Positions 11,762-20,950 of a stretch of 64,000 nucleotides of DNA are shown piece after piece. Below the pieces are notes generated by a model. The model had not been told where the DNA came from. It saw nothing but the letters and a program-made list of their open reading frames with translations, and made no database searches. The DNA is from Pseudidiomarina marina (GTDB lineage: Bacteria > Pseudomonadota > Gammaproteobacteria > Enterobacterales > Alteromonadaceae). Position 1 is the stretch's first letter; each line of letters opens with the position of its first letter. The position numbers and the translations under genes are program-made. The stretch covers positions 558,001 to 622,000 of the forward strand of contig NZ_PIPZ01000001.1 in NCBI RefSeq assembly GCF_003987045.1, given 5' to 3'.

Positions 11762-13501
11762 ATGTGGTATCGCTATTTAGTTGCTGGGATTTGTTGTATG
11801 GCCAGTACCGCTGTAAATGCTGAATCAATAACACTTCGAATACTGGCTACCAGTGATGTTCATGGCCACTTCACGGGTTTTAATTATTTTTCGCAGCAGC
11901 CTGAAGCCAAAGGTTTAGCGCACACCGCAGTATTAATCGAGCAAGCAAGAGCTTCTGCCGATATCAGTGTGTTGATTGAAAATGGCGATTTAATTCAAGG
12001 CTCACCATTCACTGATTACATGGTTGCAGCGGCCAAAATGCAGGAGCAGTTACCCTTGGCCAGCTTGCTGAATAGCATGGGATATGATGCGGTTAACCTT
12101 GGAAACCATGAATTCAATTACGGTCTTGAATATTTATCCCGTGCCTACGCCGGCGTTTCAGCTCCTATTTTAAGTGCTAACCTGCATTCAAATTCATCCT
12201 TTGCCAAGCAACATTTGCGTCATAAGCCCTATGTGATTATTCCAAAAACTGTGACCAACAGTTCAGTTCCAAATGCGTCGTCGACGAACACAATAAATAT
12301 TGGCTTGGTTGGTGTGCTCCCACCACAAATTATGCAATGGGATACTCATCATTTAACCAACCATGTCAGCGTCGAACCAATGTATGATGCAGCACGGCGC
12401 GCTGTTAAGGCAGCTCGGAATGACGGTGCTGACATTGTCATTCTAGTGGCTCATACAGGCATGCCGAAACATACCAGTGAAGGTGGTGATAGCGAGCAGG
12501 GGGTGTGGGAACTTGCCCAGATAGATGGAATCGATGGCATTATATTTGGTCACCAACATGAAGTATTTCCAGGAACTGATGTTTACGACGGCTTAGATCA
12601 AGTTGATAGCAAAAACGGCACAGTATTTGGTATTCCCGCGGTACAACCCGGTGTACATGGAGAACACCTTGGTATTATTAATTTTGTCGTCAATTACTCC
12701 GAACAACTTAAGCGCTGGGAAGTTCAATCGAAATCAGCCAAAGTTGAACGCGTGACTTCTTCGCGCGACGAGTTACTCGTTAATCAACTAAAACCTGCAC
12801 ACCAAGCGACGTTAGCGTTTATGCAGCAGCCTATTGGGCACTCACAAGCAACGTTGAGCCAACAATTGGCACGCATTGAACCAACCTTGGCAATGCAGCT
12901 GATTCATGATGCACAACTTTGGTATATTGATCGCTACGCACAAGCCAATGCGCAATCATGGACAGAATTACCTCGATTAAGTGCGGTCGCGCCGTTTAAC
13001 GCCGCGCTTTCGGCATCAGATGACTTCACCTCAATTGAGGCAGGAGCGGTGACACTCGGCGATATCGGCGATTTATACCGCTACCCAAATACCTTAGATG
13101 TTGTCGTCGTGACGGGAGCGACGCTGAAGGCTTGGTTTGAAGATGCCGCGTCAGCATTGCAGTTAGGTACTACCGAAGATCGCTGGTCTTGGATAAACAC
13201 AGACGTCCCATCTTATCAATTCGACACATTTAGCGGAATTAACTACCAAATTGACCCAAGCCAACCAATAGGAAAGCGGGTTCAAACCTTACCCGAGATC
13301 ATAAATGAACAAAAATACGCGGTGGTGACGAATAACTATCGTGCCAATGGTGGTGGTGACATTGCGGGTTTAGATGGTAGCCAAATTATTTATAGTAGCC
13401 CTGATCAAATACAGCATATATTGATTGAGTATTTGCGTTCGTTGGGAGATGAGGGATATCCAGCCACTCTCCACCAAAACTGGAAGATCGATAAGAACTG
13501 A
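11762..13501 (+). CDS. cpdB: Periplasmic 2',3'-cyclic-nucleotide phosphodiesterase / 3'-nucleotidase (CpdB-like)
   Basis: 579 residues: signal peptide (about residues 1-20), an N-terminal metallophosphoesterase domain and a C-terminal 5'-nucleotidase substrate domain. Metal-binding motifs visible are SDVHGHF (Asp32, His34), NGDLIQGSP, NLGNHEFNYG and GHQHE. NGDLIQGSP and NHEFNYGLEYL are closer to CpdB than to UshA. The expected role is release of nucleosides and phosphate from 2',3'-cyclic nucleotides in the periplasm. It is shorter than E. coli CpdB (647), mostly in the linker and C-terminal region, so another nucleotidase specificity cannot be excluded. It sits where E. coli has ycbX. Confidence 0.8.
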   Translation: MWYRYLVAGICCMASTAVNAESITLRILATSDVHGHFTGFNYFSQQPEAKGLAHTAVLIEQARASADISVLIENGDLIQGSPFTDYMVAAAKMQEQLPLASLLNSMGYDAVNLGNHEFNYGLEYLSRAYAGVSAPILSANLHSNSSFAKQHLRHKPYVIIPKTVTNSSVPNASSTNTINIGLVGVLPPQIMQWDTHHLTNHVSVEPMYDAARRAVKAARNDGADIVILVAHTGMPKHTSEGGDSEQGVWELAQIDGIDGIIFGHQHEVFPGTDVYDGLDQVDSKNGTVFGIPAVQPGVHGEHLGIINFVVNYSEQLKRWEVQSKSAKVERVTSSRDELLVNQLKPAHQATLAFMQQPIGHSQATLSQQLARIEPTLAMQLIHDAQLWYIDRYAQANAQSWTELPRLSAVAPFNAALSASDDFTSIEAGAVTLGDIGDLYRYPNTLDVVVVTGATLKAWFEDAASALQLGTTEDRWSWINTDVPSYQFDTFSGINYQIDPSQPIGKRVQTLPEIINEQKYAVVTNNYRANGGGDIAGLDGSQIIYSSPDQIQHILIEYLRSLGDEGYPATLHQNWKIDKN

Positions 13502-13503
13502 GA

Positions 13504-13606
13504 GCGTTGTTCGTTATTCGTTATTCGTTGTTGGTTATTCGAAGTAAAACAGAAGGGGATTTTAGGTTTGTTTTTGGTTTCACGAATAACTAATAACGAT
13601 TAACGT
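13504..13606. repeat. Heptamer repeat array forming a long inverted repeat, possible bidirectional terminator
   Basis: From 13511 the sequence steps in 7-bp units (TCGTTAT, TCGTTAT, TCGTTGT, TGGTTAT). A degenerate inverted copy lies at about 13582-13604 (CGAATAACTAATAACG...), followed by TTTTTT. The two arms can pair over roughly 20 bp with mismatches around a loop of about 40 nt. The element lies between the convergent ends of the cpdB-like gene and the initiator tRNA, so it may end both transcripts. A shorter related piece (TTGTTATTCGTTGTTAA) lies at about 47287-47303. Confidence 0.6.
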
Positions 13607-13621
13607 TTTTTAGGTATTCAG

Positions 13622-13703
<82 letters not shown>

Positions 13704-13718
13704 TCCGATGCTGCGCAT

Positions 13719-13747
13719 GTTATAGCTTGCTCTAGGTAAACGCAAGC
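13719..13747 (-). promoter_or_regulatory. Candidate promoter of tRNA-fMet
   Basis: On the minus strand a -10 box TATAAC (13719-13724) lies 17 bp from a weak -35 GCTTGC (13742-13747). TTGCGT at 15-bp spacing is an alternative. The -10 is followed by a GC-rich stretch (ATGCGCAGC), as in stringently controlled stable-RNA promoters. It sits 15 bp upstream of the tRNA. Confidence 0.5.
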
Positions 13748-13840
13748 ACTGATTGAACCGTTCGCTTATTAAATAGACGATTCACGTTCAACCGCCCAAT
13801 AAACCAGCAATTCACGCAATACACATGGCTGTGAGTTCGC

Positions 13841-13846
13841 TATAAT
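13841..13846 (+). promoter_or_regulatory. Consensus -10 box before rlmL
   Basis: A perfect TATAAT lies 7 nt before the first possible ATG of rlmL at 13853, with no clear -35. Transcription would begin at or just before that ATG, giving either a leaderless message or initiation at the second ATG (13877). Confidence 0.45.
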
Positions 13847-13852
13847 AGCGCC

Positions 13853-16024
13853 ATGTTACATAACTTAGATGCATCCATGACCACACAGTCAACTTCATTT
13901 CGTTTATTCGCAACTTGCGCCAAAGGTCTTGAACCTCTTTTATTTGATGAATTAACCCAACTTGGCGTTTCTGAAGTTCGGCAAACTGCTGGCGGCTGTT
14001 GGTTTCAGGGTGAGCTTGCTGATGCTTATCGTGTTTGTCTCTGGACTCGCCTTGCGAACCGCGTGCTATTAACGCTTGGCGAAACCTTTATTAAGAATGC
14101 GAAGGATATTCCAGTAGCTGTTGCGCAAACAGAGTGGGAAAACATATTCAGAGCGGATCAAACCTTTATTATTGATTTTAGTGGGCGTAATCACGAAATT
14201 CGTCACACCCAATTCGGCGCGCAGCTGATAAAAGACGGTATCGTCGACCGATTTCGTGAGCAAGGATTGCCGCGACCAAATGTATCGAAAGAATTACCAG
14301 ATATTCGCATCAACGCGCACATTCAAAAAGAAAAATTAACTTGGTATCTCGATTTGGCGGGCGAGAGCCTTCACAAACGAGGCTATCGCCAACAACAAGG
14401 TAGCGCGCCATTAAGAGAAACACTCGCGGCTGCGGTTGTTCTGCGTAGTGGTATGACGAATAAAACGAATCTCGTGTTCGACCCATTCTGTGGCTCGGGA
14501 ACTTTGTTGCTAGAGGCCGCAATGATTCGTCTTGATCGCGCTCCAGGTTTAACTCGCACAGAGTGGGGCTTCCAGCGCTGCGCTAAGCATGACGAGACCA
14601 TCTGGCAACAAATTCGTGCTGATGCGCAACAGCGTTTCGATTCGGCTTTAGCTCAGGCTGATGCACGGTTTATTGGTTATGACAATGACGCGAAGATGCT
14701 CGCCATTGCTGAGCAAAACGCAACGCGACTCGGAATCGCAAACTTATGTGAATGGCAGCGAATGAATGCTGAGCAAGTGACCGCACCGAGTGAGCTATCT
14801 GAAATGCCGGGTGAAACGCCGTTACTTATCTGTAACCCGCCATACGGCGAGCGTTTAGGCGAAGAGATTGAAACACTGCTGTTATATCGTCGTTTCGGCG
14901 CGCAGTTGCGCGAACATTTCCATGGTTGGCAGGTTGGGGTACTTGCAGGTGACGATACCCTTCTTAAACGTATGAAATTGCGTAGTAACCGAAAATATAA
15001 GCTATTTAATGGTGCAATCGAGACCACTTTAGCCCTATATGACTTAACACAAGAGCAACCAGAGTTTACTCAAACGCAATCAAGTGATCTAGCTAACCGG
15101 CTTAAGAAAAACTGGCAAAAATTAGAAAAATGGGCGGCAAAAGAAGGGGTTAACGCTTGGCGCCTATATGATGCTGACCTTCCTGAGTACAACGCGGCTG
15201 TCGACGTTTATGATGATTGTTTAGTGATTCAAGAGTATGCGGCGCCTAAAGACATCCCGGAGGCGGTAGCCAAAGATCGCTTATGGTATTTGATTGACAC
15301 ATTGGCTCAAGAACTACCTTTTTCGGCAGAACATATGACGTTAAAGGTTCGTCAGAAGCAGTCCGGCAAGCAACAGTATCAAAAACAAGAACCTCGAGGT
15401 TTAGTGCGCATTGTGCACGAGTACAATGCTCAGTTTGAGGTGAATTTAAGTGATTATTTGGATACTGGCTTATTCCTCGACCATCGGTGGGCTCGACGAG
15501 AGCTCGGTAAAATCAGCGAGGACAAGTCGGTCTTAAATCTTTTCGCGTATACGTGCTCGGCATCTGTTCATGCCGCGCTTGGTGGTGCTAAAGAAGTTGT
15601 TTCTGTCGATTTATCAAAGACATATTTAGCATGGGGGCAGCGCAACTTCACGCTAAACAAGTTATTTGGTCGACAATACCAATTCATTCAAGCCGACTGC
15701 ATGCAGTGGTTACGCGAACAGCGCCCGCAGCAGCGTTACGATGTTATCTTCTTAGATCCACCAACATTTTCGAATTCAAAGCGCATGGAAGATGTTCTCG
15801 ACATTCAGCGCGACCACGTGATGCTACTTAAGTTAGCGGCTCGTTTATTGAAAGATAACGGCGTGATTTTATTTTCAAATAACAAACGTCGCTTTAAGTT
15901 AGATGAAGAGTTGTTAGCGGAAGCCTATTTAGTTGTTGAAGACTTAACACAACGCTCGATTTCACCAGATTTTGCACGTCACAAGGGCATCCATTATTTA
16001 TTCAAGGTTCGCCAAAGTGACTGA
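13853..16024 (+). CDS. rlmL: Bifunctional 23S rRNA methyltransferase RlmKL (G2445 and G2069)
   Basis: 723 residues from the first ATG, or 715 from the ATG at 13877, where MTTQSTSFRLFATCAKGLE aligns better with the usual N-terminus. Order of parts: N-terminal THUMP region, an RlmL methyltransferase with DPFCGSGTLL and NPPYGERL (from residue 328), then the RlmK methyltransferase with DPPTFSNSK (from residue 635). It methylates G2445 (m2G) and G2069 (m7G) of 23S rRNA. Neither start has a good ribosome-binding site, and the TATAAT box lies just upstream. The glutaredoxin-like gene overlaps its end by 8 nt and uup follows, as in E. coli except for the small gene between. Confidence 0.95.
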   Translation: MLHNLDASMTTQSTSFRLFATCAKGLEPLLFDELTQLGVSEVRQTAGGCWFQGELADAYRVCLWTRLANRVLLTLGETFIKNAKDIPVAVAQTEWENIFRADQTFIIDFSGRNHEIRHTQFGAQLIKDGIVDRFREQGLPRPNVSKELPDIRINAHIQKEKLTWYLDLAGESLHKRGYRQQQGSAPLRETLAAAVVLRSGMTNKTNLVFDPFCGSGTLLLEAAMIRLDRAPGLTRTEWGFQRCAKHDETIWQQIRADAQQRFDSALAQADARFIGYDNDAKMLAIAEQNATRLGIANLCEWQRMNAEQVTAPSELSEMPGETPLLICNPPYGERLGEEIETLLLYRRFGAQLREHFHGWQVGVLAGDDTLLKRMKLRSNRKYKLFNGAIETTLALYDLTQEQPEFTQTQSSDLANRLKKNWQKLEKWAAKEGVNAWRLYDADLPEYNAAVDVYDDCLVIQEYAAPKDIPEAVAKDRLWYLIDTLAQELPFSAEHMTLKVRQKQSGKQQYQKQEPRGLVRIVHEYNAQFEVNLSDYLDTGLFLDHRWARRELGKISEDKSVLNLFAYTCSASVHAALGGAKEVVSVDLSKTYLAWGQRNFTLNKLFGRQYQFIQADCMQWLREQRPQQRYDVIFLDPPTFSNSKRMEDVLDIQRDHVMLLKLAARLLKDNGVILFSNNKRRFKLDEELLAEAYLVVEDLTQRSISPDFARHKGIHYLFKVRQSD

Positions 16025-16253
16025 TTTTTACTTATTAACGAAACCGAATTGTCCACTTTGCGATGAAGCATTAAAACTATTGCATCAAGCACAGCCAGAA
16101 CAGCCAATTCGGTTGCATATCGTTGATATAAGCGAACAGCCAGACCTTCAAGAAGAATATGCCTGGTTAATTCCAGTATTAATTCGTGCGCATGATGACG
16201 CCGAGTTGCGTTGGCCGTTTCAGCAACCGCTAGAGGATTTTTTAACGACATGA
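16017..16253 (+). CDS. Glutaredoxin-like protein (DUF836 family)
   Basis: Read from a GTG at 16017 that overlaps the rlmL end (8 nt), it gives 78 residues starting MTDFYLLTKPNCPLCDEA. The longer frame from 15972 would run deep inside rlmL and adds nothing conserved. The thioredoxin-fold start carries a redox CPLC motif (residues 12-15) and a cis-Pro region (WLIPVLI). DUF836/glutaredoxin-like proteins are small thiol-redox proteins of unassigned function, often next to rlmL-uup in Alteromonadales. Its stop TGA overlaps the uup ATG (ATGA), implying coupled translation. Confidence 0.82.
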   Translation: MTDFYLLTKPNCPLCDEALKLLHQAQPEQPIRLHIVDISEQPDLQEEYAWLIPVLIRAHDDAELRWPFQQPLEDFLTT

Positions 16254-18157
16254 ATTTAGTTCGTTTACATCAAGCACAGCTCGCCTTTGGTAATGATCCG
16301 ATTCTTGATCATGCGGATCTTGTTATCGAATCAGGCGAACGTGTTTGTATTGTCGGTCGTAATGGGGCCGGTAAGTCGACATTATTAAAAGTAATTGCCG
16401 GCGAAGTATTACTTGATGATGGCGAGGTTCAGGTTGTTGGTGATACCGTTGTTGCTCGGTTACCACAAGATCCTCCTGCAAATTCCCCGCAATCGGTCTA
16501 TGACTATGTGGCAGAAGGCCTAGCAGATATTGGGGCAACGCTTCAGCAATACCATCACGCTGTACTTGAGCTAAATGAACAGCCTGATAATGATGCTGTT
16601 TTGCAACGCATGGCAACGCTACAAACTGCAATCGAGGCCGCTGACGGCTGGCAACTACAATCACGAATTGAAAGTATTTTGAGCCAACTTGAACTTCCAG
16701 AAGATGCCACCATGGATTCGTTGTCTGGCGGCTGGCTAAGGCGCGTAGCACTTGCACGGGCTTTAGTTGTTAATCCCGATTTGTTGTTGCTTGACGAACC
16801 AACCAACCATTTGGACGTTGAGATGGTCACTTGGCTTGAATCAATGGTGAAAGAGTTTCGTGGCGCGGTGCTATTTATCAGTCACGATCGTGCTTTTATT
16901 CGTAATCTCGCCACACGTATCATTGATCTCGACCGCGGCAATTTGACTAGCTTTCCAGGAAATTACGATAAATATCTCACGGCAAAACAAGAGCTTTTAG
17001 AAATCGAAGCCAATCAAAACGCTGAATTTGATAAAAAGTTAGCCCAAGAAGAAGCGTGGATCCGCCAAGGCATTAAAGCCCGCCGTACACGCAATGAAGG
17101 GCGGGTGAGAGCTCTTCAAGCCTTACGAAAAGAACGCCAAGCGCGACGCGAGCAACAAGGTTCGGCCAAGCTTGCTGTTCAAGAAGCCAACCGTTCTGGT
17201 AAGTTAGTGTTTGAAGGGGAGAACTTACAACTTAGTTTCGACGGCAAGATCATCCTCAAAGACTTTAATTTGACCTTACAGCGTGGCGATAAGCTCGCGT
17301 TAGTTGGACCAAACGGCTGCGGTAAAAGTACGTTAATTCGAGTATTACTGGGCCAACAACAGGTAGACTCAGGCTCCGTCAAGCGTGGAACTAATCTTGA
17401 AGTCGCTTATTTTGATCAGCATCGTGCACAATTAAATCCGGATCTATCAGTTGCCGAAAATATTGGTGATGGCAAGCAAGATGTCACCTATAACGGTAAA
17501 ACACGGCACATACTAAGCTACTTACAAGACTTCTTATTCTCACCCAAGCAAGCTCGCACGCCCGTGAAAGCCTTGTCCGGCGGAGAGCGGAATCGGGCGT
17601 TATTGGCTCGACTATTTTTGCAGCCAAGTAACTTCCTGATTCTCGATGAACCGACCAATGATTTGGATATTGATACGTTAGAGTTATTAGAACAAATAGT
17701 AGCTGATTATCAAGGTACGGTGATTCTTGTTAGTCACGACCGAGAATTTGTTGATAATACGGCAACCAGTGTGCTTTTATTCGAAGGCGACGGTGTTATC
17801 ACCGAAATTTTTGGTGGCTTCGCTGAAATTAATCATTATCTAAAAGAAAAGCAGGGAACTAAAGCAATAGAAGCTCGGTCAGACAAGCCAGATTCGAAGC
17901 CTCGGGCTTCTGCTGAGCCAAAGAAAAAGTTATCCTACAAGTTGCAACGCGAATTAGATATGTTGCCGGAACGTATTGCTGCGCTTGAACAAGAACAAGA
18001 ACAATTAGAGCAACAAGCAAATAACCCTGATTTTTATAATCAGCCACACACCGTCACAGCGCCTGTACTAGAGCGTTTAGGTGAGTTAGAGAATGAGCTT
18101 ATGGCAGCGTTAGAACGCTGGGATGAATTAGAAAATTTACAACAAGAGAGCAGTTAA
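16250..18157 (+). CDS. uup: ABC-F family ATPase Uup
   Basis: 635 residues from the ATG at 16250, equal to E. coli Uup. The 13-residue longer frame starts inside the upstream gene and is unlikely. There are two ABC domains, with Walker A GRNGAGKST and GPNGCGKST and signatures LSGGWLRR and LSGGERNR. Walker B/H motifs LLLDEPTNHLD and LILDEPTNDLD are joined by the charged ABC-F linker. A C-terminal coiled coil (ELDMLPERIAALEQEQEQLE) matches the Uup DNA-binding tail. Soluble, no membrane domain; the family acts on ribosomes and also limits precise transposon excision. Start coupled to the glutaredoxin-like gene. Confidence 0.95.
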   Translation: MNLVRLHQAQLAFGNDPILDHADLVIESGERVCIVGRNGAGKSTLLKVIAGEVLLDDGEVQVVGDTVVARLPQDPPANSPQSVYDYVAEGLADIGATLQQYHHAVLELNEQPDNDAVLQRMATLQTAIEAADGWQLQSRIESILSQLELPEDATMDSLSGGWLRRVALARALVVNPDLLLLDEPTNHLDVEMVTWLESMVKEFRGAVLFISHDRAFIRNLATRIIDLDRGNLTSFPGNYDKYLTAKQELLEIEANQNAEFDKKLAQEEAWIRQGIKARRTRNEGRVRALQALRKERQARREQQGSAKLAVQEANRSGKLVFEGENLQLSFDGKIILKDFNLTLQRGDKLALVGPNGCGKSTLIRVLLGQQQVDSGSVKRGTNLEVAYFDQHRAQLNPDLSVAENIGDGKQDVTYNGKTRHILSYLQDFLFSPKQARTPVKALSGGERNRALLARLFLQPSNFLILDEPTNDLDIDTLELLEQIVADYQGTVILVSHDREFVDNTATSVLLFEGDGVITEIFGGFAEINHYLKEKQGTKAIEARSDKPDSKPRASAEPKKKLSYKLQRELDMLPERIAALEQEQEQLEQQANNPDFYNQPHTVTAPVLERLGELENELMAALERWDELENLQQESS

Positions 18158-18164
18158 GCCATCT

Positions 18165-19913
18165 ATGAAACAGTTTAAAACCCAGATACTTGTAGCAACA
18201 ATCGCCTCTTCAATTGGCGCTTCTGCTGCAGCGCAAAACTACACCGTTCAGCCAATTACTACGCCGGATTCGGTTCAAAACACCTACGGCGTCGCGATAA
18301 ATGATCAAGGCTTAGCCGCTTTACACATGCGTATACCTTTGGCGGCCGAACTCGATTTCGACTTAATTAGTGAAGCGTTGTTAGCCGATGCAGGTATTTC
18401 AACCGAGTTTGATCCGACTACCGATGAATTGACCTATGAACAGTACTTGGCTCTCGTTCAACGACTTGATGATCGGATTAACGGCTCGCTTTCAACGTTG
18501 CGTATTGCCGTTAATTTTGCCGGTGACTATGACGGCCAATCCACTTCGTTACCAGCGTTATTAAATAGCGCCGGTAATGCTTCATCAAGTCAACAAAACT
18601 CGGCTGACCATCAATTTTTAGGCCTCAATCAAAATAATGTTCGCGTAGGAATTGCGTCGGCGCCTTATACACGCTTCGAACATACGTTTCAGCCAGAGGC
18701 AGAAGAGGGCGGTGAAACGCCTGATCCAGTAACTATTAACTATGCTCAGCGAGAATTTACGAGCCGGGCGTTATGGTACGATGGCACAAATTATCAGTTG
18801 CTTGAACCTGCAGAACAAACCGCATTAGGTGGCGAATCTGGATTATTCGACATTAATGAAAACAATGTTGCCGTTGGTTTTCAAAGTGTCGCTGTCACAC
18901 CGCAAGCCCAATCACGTCTTGAAACCTGTGCAGAATTAGAGTCAAGCACATCGGCTTCGACGACACCGTACACCTGCATGTGGAGTGCTTGGCATTCTTA
19001 TCAAAGTGGTACCGCGAGTAATTTATCAAACCGCGGCTCACAACTAGCCACTAATGGCTCTATATACGATATGCATGCCACTGTATGGCAGTTAGATGCG
19101 CAGGGCGCTGTTATTAGTGAAACCACTTACGCACCATTAATGGAGCGTATAGAAGGTGATGACTTTCATTGGTCTACATACGCTTTTGCGGTAAATAATA
19201 ACGGTATCGCTGTTGGTCAGAGTTGGACGTACTATGGTGATGAACCAGCAGTTGGTGGTCGTATTAAAATGCCAGCAATATTTGTGGATGGTGAAACACG
19301 CGCCGTAACAACAAGCGAAGATTATTTCTGGGGTGCAGCAACCGATATCAACGATGACGATATTGCGATTGGCTATGTGTTACAAAATATTCAAGGAACA
19401 CGTCGCGCTGTTCCGTTCACTTATTCAGTAGCCGATGATACCTTCACAACCTTGCCAACCTTGTTTGTTGGTTCGGCGACCTATCCGAATGCCATTAATG
19501 ATCAAGGAATCATCGTCGGTAGCGCGGAAATTGATACGCAAATTGATTCCGCACGGCGTCGAGTTGGCTATTACTTTGATTTAAATAATCCAGATCAGGG
19601 TTTGATTAACCTTAACGAAGCGATTGGTTGCGATTCGGATTATTTTATTGTGTCAGCCGATTCTGTGAATGAACAAAACCAAATTTTGGTAACAGCAACC
19701 AAAGAACGCGAGTATACCGATGAAAATGGTGAGGTAAAAAGCGAGCAGGTAGCCGAAACACTCATACTAAACCCTGAGAGTGGGGAATTTACTGGCTGTA
19801 CAAGTGATGAGGATAAAATCGTACGCCAAGGTGCGGTTACAACCCCATGGGGTATTTTGTCTATGTTATTGATTGGCGGTCTTATTACACTTAGACGCAA
19901 ATTTGAAAGCTAA
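18165..19913 (+). CDS. DUF3466 family exported protein with HAF-type repeats
   Basis: 582 residues starting 7 bp after uup. A signal peptide (cleavage after about residue 23, SAAAQ) leads a secreted body. It carries recurring INxxGxxVG-like units: AINDQGLAAL, DINENNVAVG, AVNNNGIAVG, DINDDDIAIG, AINDQGIIVG and SVNEQNQILV. This spacing is like that of HAF/beta-propeller repeats. The C-terminus has one hydrophobic helix followed by RRK (WGILSMLLIGGLITLRRKFES), as in C-terminal anchoring or sorting tails. DUF3466 proteins have no assigned function. Placement at the cell surface or in the periplasm is inferred. A strong terminator follows. Confidence 0.78.
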   Translation: MKQFKTQILVATIASSIGASAAAQNYTVQPITTPDSVQNTYGVAINDQGLAALHMRIPLAAELDFDLISEALLADAGISTEFDPTTDELTYEQYLALVQRLDDRINGSLSTLRIAVNFAGDYDGQSTSLPALLNSAGNASSSQQNSADHQFLGLNQNNVRVGIASAPYTRFEHTFQPEAEEGGETPDPVTINYAQREFTSRALWYDGTNYQLLEPAEQTALGGESGLFDINENNVAVGFQSVAVTPQAQSRLETCAELESSTSASTTPYTCMWSAWHSYQSGTASNLSNRGSQLATNGSIYDMHATVWQLDAQGAVISETTYAPLMERIEGDDFHWSTYAFAVNNNGIAVGQSWTYYGDEPAVGGRIKMPAIFVDGETRAVTTSEDYFWGAATDINDDDIAIGYVLQNIQGTRRAVPFTYSVADDTFTTLPTLFVGSATYPNAINDQGIIVGSAEIDTQIDSARRRVGYYFDLNNPDQGLINLNEAIGCDSDYFIVSADSVNEQNQILVTATKEREYTDENGEVKSEQVAETLILNPESGEFTGCTSDEDKIVRQGAVTTPWGILSMLLIGGLITLRRKFES

Positions 19914-19947
19914 CTAAACAAGTTATTCTAAGTAGCCAATAATTAAT

Positions 19948-20001
19948 AAACGGCGTGTTTTCATCGACTTAAAAAGTCGCTCTGGAATACGCCGTTTTTT
20001 T
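19948..20001 (+). terminator. Intrinsic terminator after the DUF3466 gene
   Basis: Outer stem AAACGGCGT / ACGCCGTTT encloses a second hairpin CGACTT-AAAA-AAGTCG and is followed by a run of seven T residues. Confidence 0.85.
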
Positions 20002-20134
20002 AATTTGAACTCCCGTACAGAATTGCTATCTATTAAATAGAGCGTCATGAAAAATTAAAGAACTCTCTCAGAGAAAATGTTCGGCGCTCTTCTTAATAAG
20101 TCACACGAACAAAAACTGGACGAGGAAGTGAATT

Positions 20135-20308
20135 ATGAAACGACAAAAACGCGATCGCCTAGAACGTGCGCACGCACAAGGTTTTAAAGCCGGAGTATCT
20201 GGTCGTTCAAAAGAACTATGTCCCTACCAGAATCAAGACATACGGTCCCAGTGGTTAGGCGGTTGGCGCGATGCGATGGAAGCGCGAGGCGGCGGTTTAT
20301 TTCGCTAA
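20135..20308 (+). CDS. rmf: Ribosome modulation factor RMF
   Basis: 57 residues starting MKRQKRDRLERAHAQGFKAG, with CPYQ and RSQWLGGWRDAMEAR, nearly the same as E. coli RMF (55). RMF binds the 30S subunit in stationary phase and drives formation of inactive 100S ribosome dimers. A GAGGAAG ribosome-binding site lies 8 nt upstream. It is monocistronic between two terminators and convergent with fabA. E. coli also has rmf next to fabA. The leader region contains a short inverted repeat CTATCTATTAAATAGAG, meaning unknown. Confidence 0.97.
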   Translation: MKRQKRDRLERAHAQGFKAGVSGRSKELCPYQNQDIRSQWLGGWRDAMEARGGGLFR

Positions 20309-20332
20309 CACCCCAAGGCAAATAAAAATTAC

Positions 20333-20358
20333 AAAAAAGCCCGCAGAGCGGGCTTTTT
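20333..20358. terminator. Bidirectional terminator between rmf and fabA
   Basis: The stem AAAAAGCCCGC / GCGGGCTTTTT with a 4-nt loop is flanked by A residues on one side and T residues on the other. It can therefore end both convergent genes. Confidence 0.9.
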
Positions 20359-20373
20359 AACATTGAATGCTCG

Positions 20374-20886
20374 TTAAAATGTTGAGGTATCGGTGAACAA
20401 CCCAACTTTAAGATCTTTCGCGGTGTAAATAGTTTTACCATCAACTTCAACACGACCATCTGCAATTCCCATATACAAAGAGCGTTTCAAAACACGCTTC
20501 ATATCAATGAAATAGCTGACTTTTTTCGCAGTCGGTAAAATTTGACCAGTGAATTTCACTTCGCCAACACCAAGCGCACGCCCGCGACCAGGGCCACCAA
20601 GACAGGCAAGGAAGAAACCAGTAAGCTGCCACATGGCATCGAGGCCTAAGCAACCTGGCATCACTGGATCACCAATGAAATGGCAATCGAAGAACCAAAG
20701 ATCAGGTGTAATATCCAACTCAGCGTGAATAAAACCCTTACCATACGCGCCGCCGTCTTCAGTAATCTCGACAACACGATCCATCATTAACATGTTAGGA
20801 GCGGGGAGTTGGCTGTTGCCTGGACCAAACATTTCGCCACGAGCGCATGCAAGTAGCTCTTCACGAGTAAAGCTAGATTGTTTCAT
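20374..20886 (-). CDS. fabA: 3-hydroxydecanoyl-ACP dehydratase/isomerase FabA
   Basis: 170 residues (E. coli 172). The hot-dog fold active site is present: His69 in [14 protein letters not shown] and Asp83 in [11 protein letters not shown]. It dehydrates 3-hydroxydecanoyl-ACP and isomerises the product to cis-3-decenoyl-ACP, the branch point for unsaturated fatty acids. It has its own regulatory region in the 108 bp up to the ycbZ stop, with a FabR-type operator (20956-20973) and a leader hairpin. Same neighbours as in E. coli (rmf, ycbZ). Confidence 0.98.
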   Translation of the reverse strand: MKQSSFTREELLACARGEMFGPGNSQLPAPNMLMMDRVVEITEDGGAYGKGFIHAELDITPDLWFFDCHFIGDPVMPGCLGLDAMWQLTGFFLACLGGPGRGRALGVGEVKFTGQILPTAKKVSYFIDMKRVLKRSLYMGIADGRVEVDGKTIYTAKDLKVGLFTDTSTF

Positions 20887-20922
20887 AAATACCTTGTTGA
20901 GTGTTGCGTTTCACAAATGTAA

Positions 20923-20948
20923 CGCCTATCGAGTGAGACAGATAGGCG
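20923..20948 (-). other. Hairpin in the fabA leader
   Basis: A perfect 8-bp inverted repeat CGCCTATC / GATAGGCG with a 10-nt loop lies in the predicted 5' untranslated region of fabA, about 35-60 nt upstream of its ATG. No T-run follows, so it is not a simple terminator. It could affect mRNA stability or be a protein site. Confidence 0.5.
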
Positions 20949-20950
20949 CT

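Noticed and set aside
13504-13606. Heptamer array as a CRISPR-like repeat
   Set aside because: Units are 7 bp and contiguous with no spacers, and no cas genes are present.
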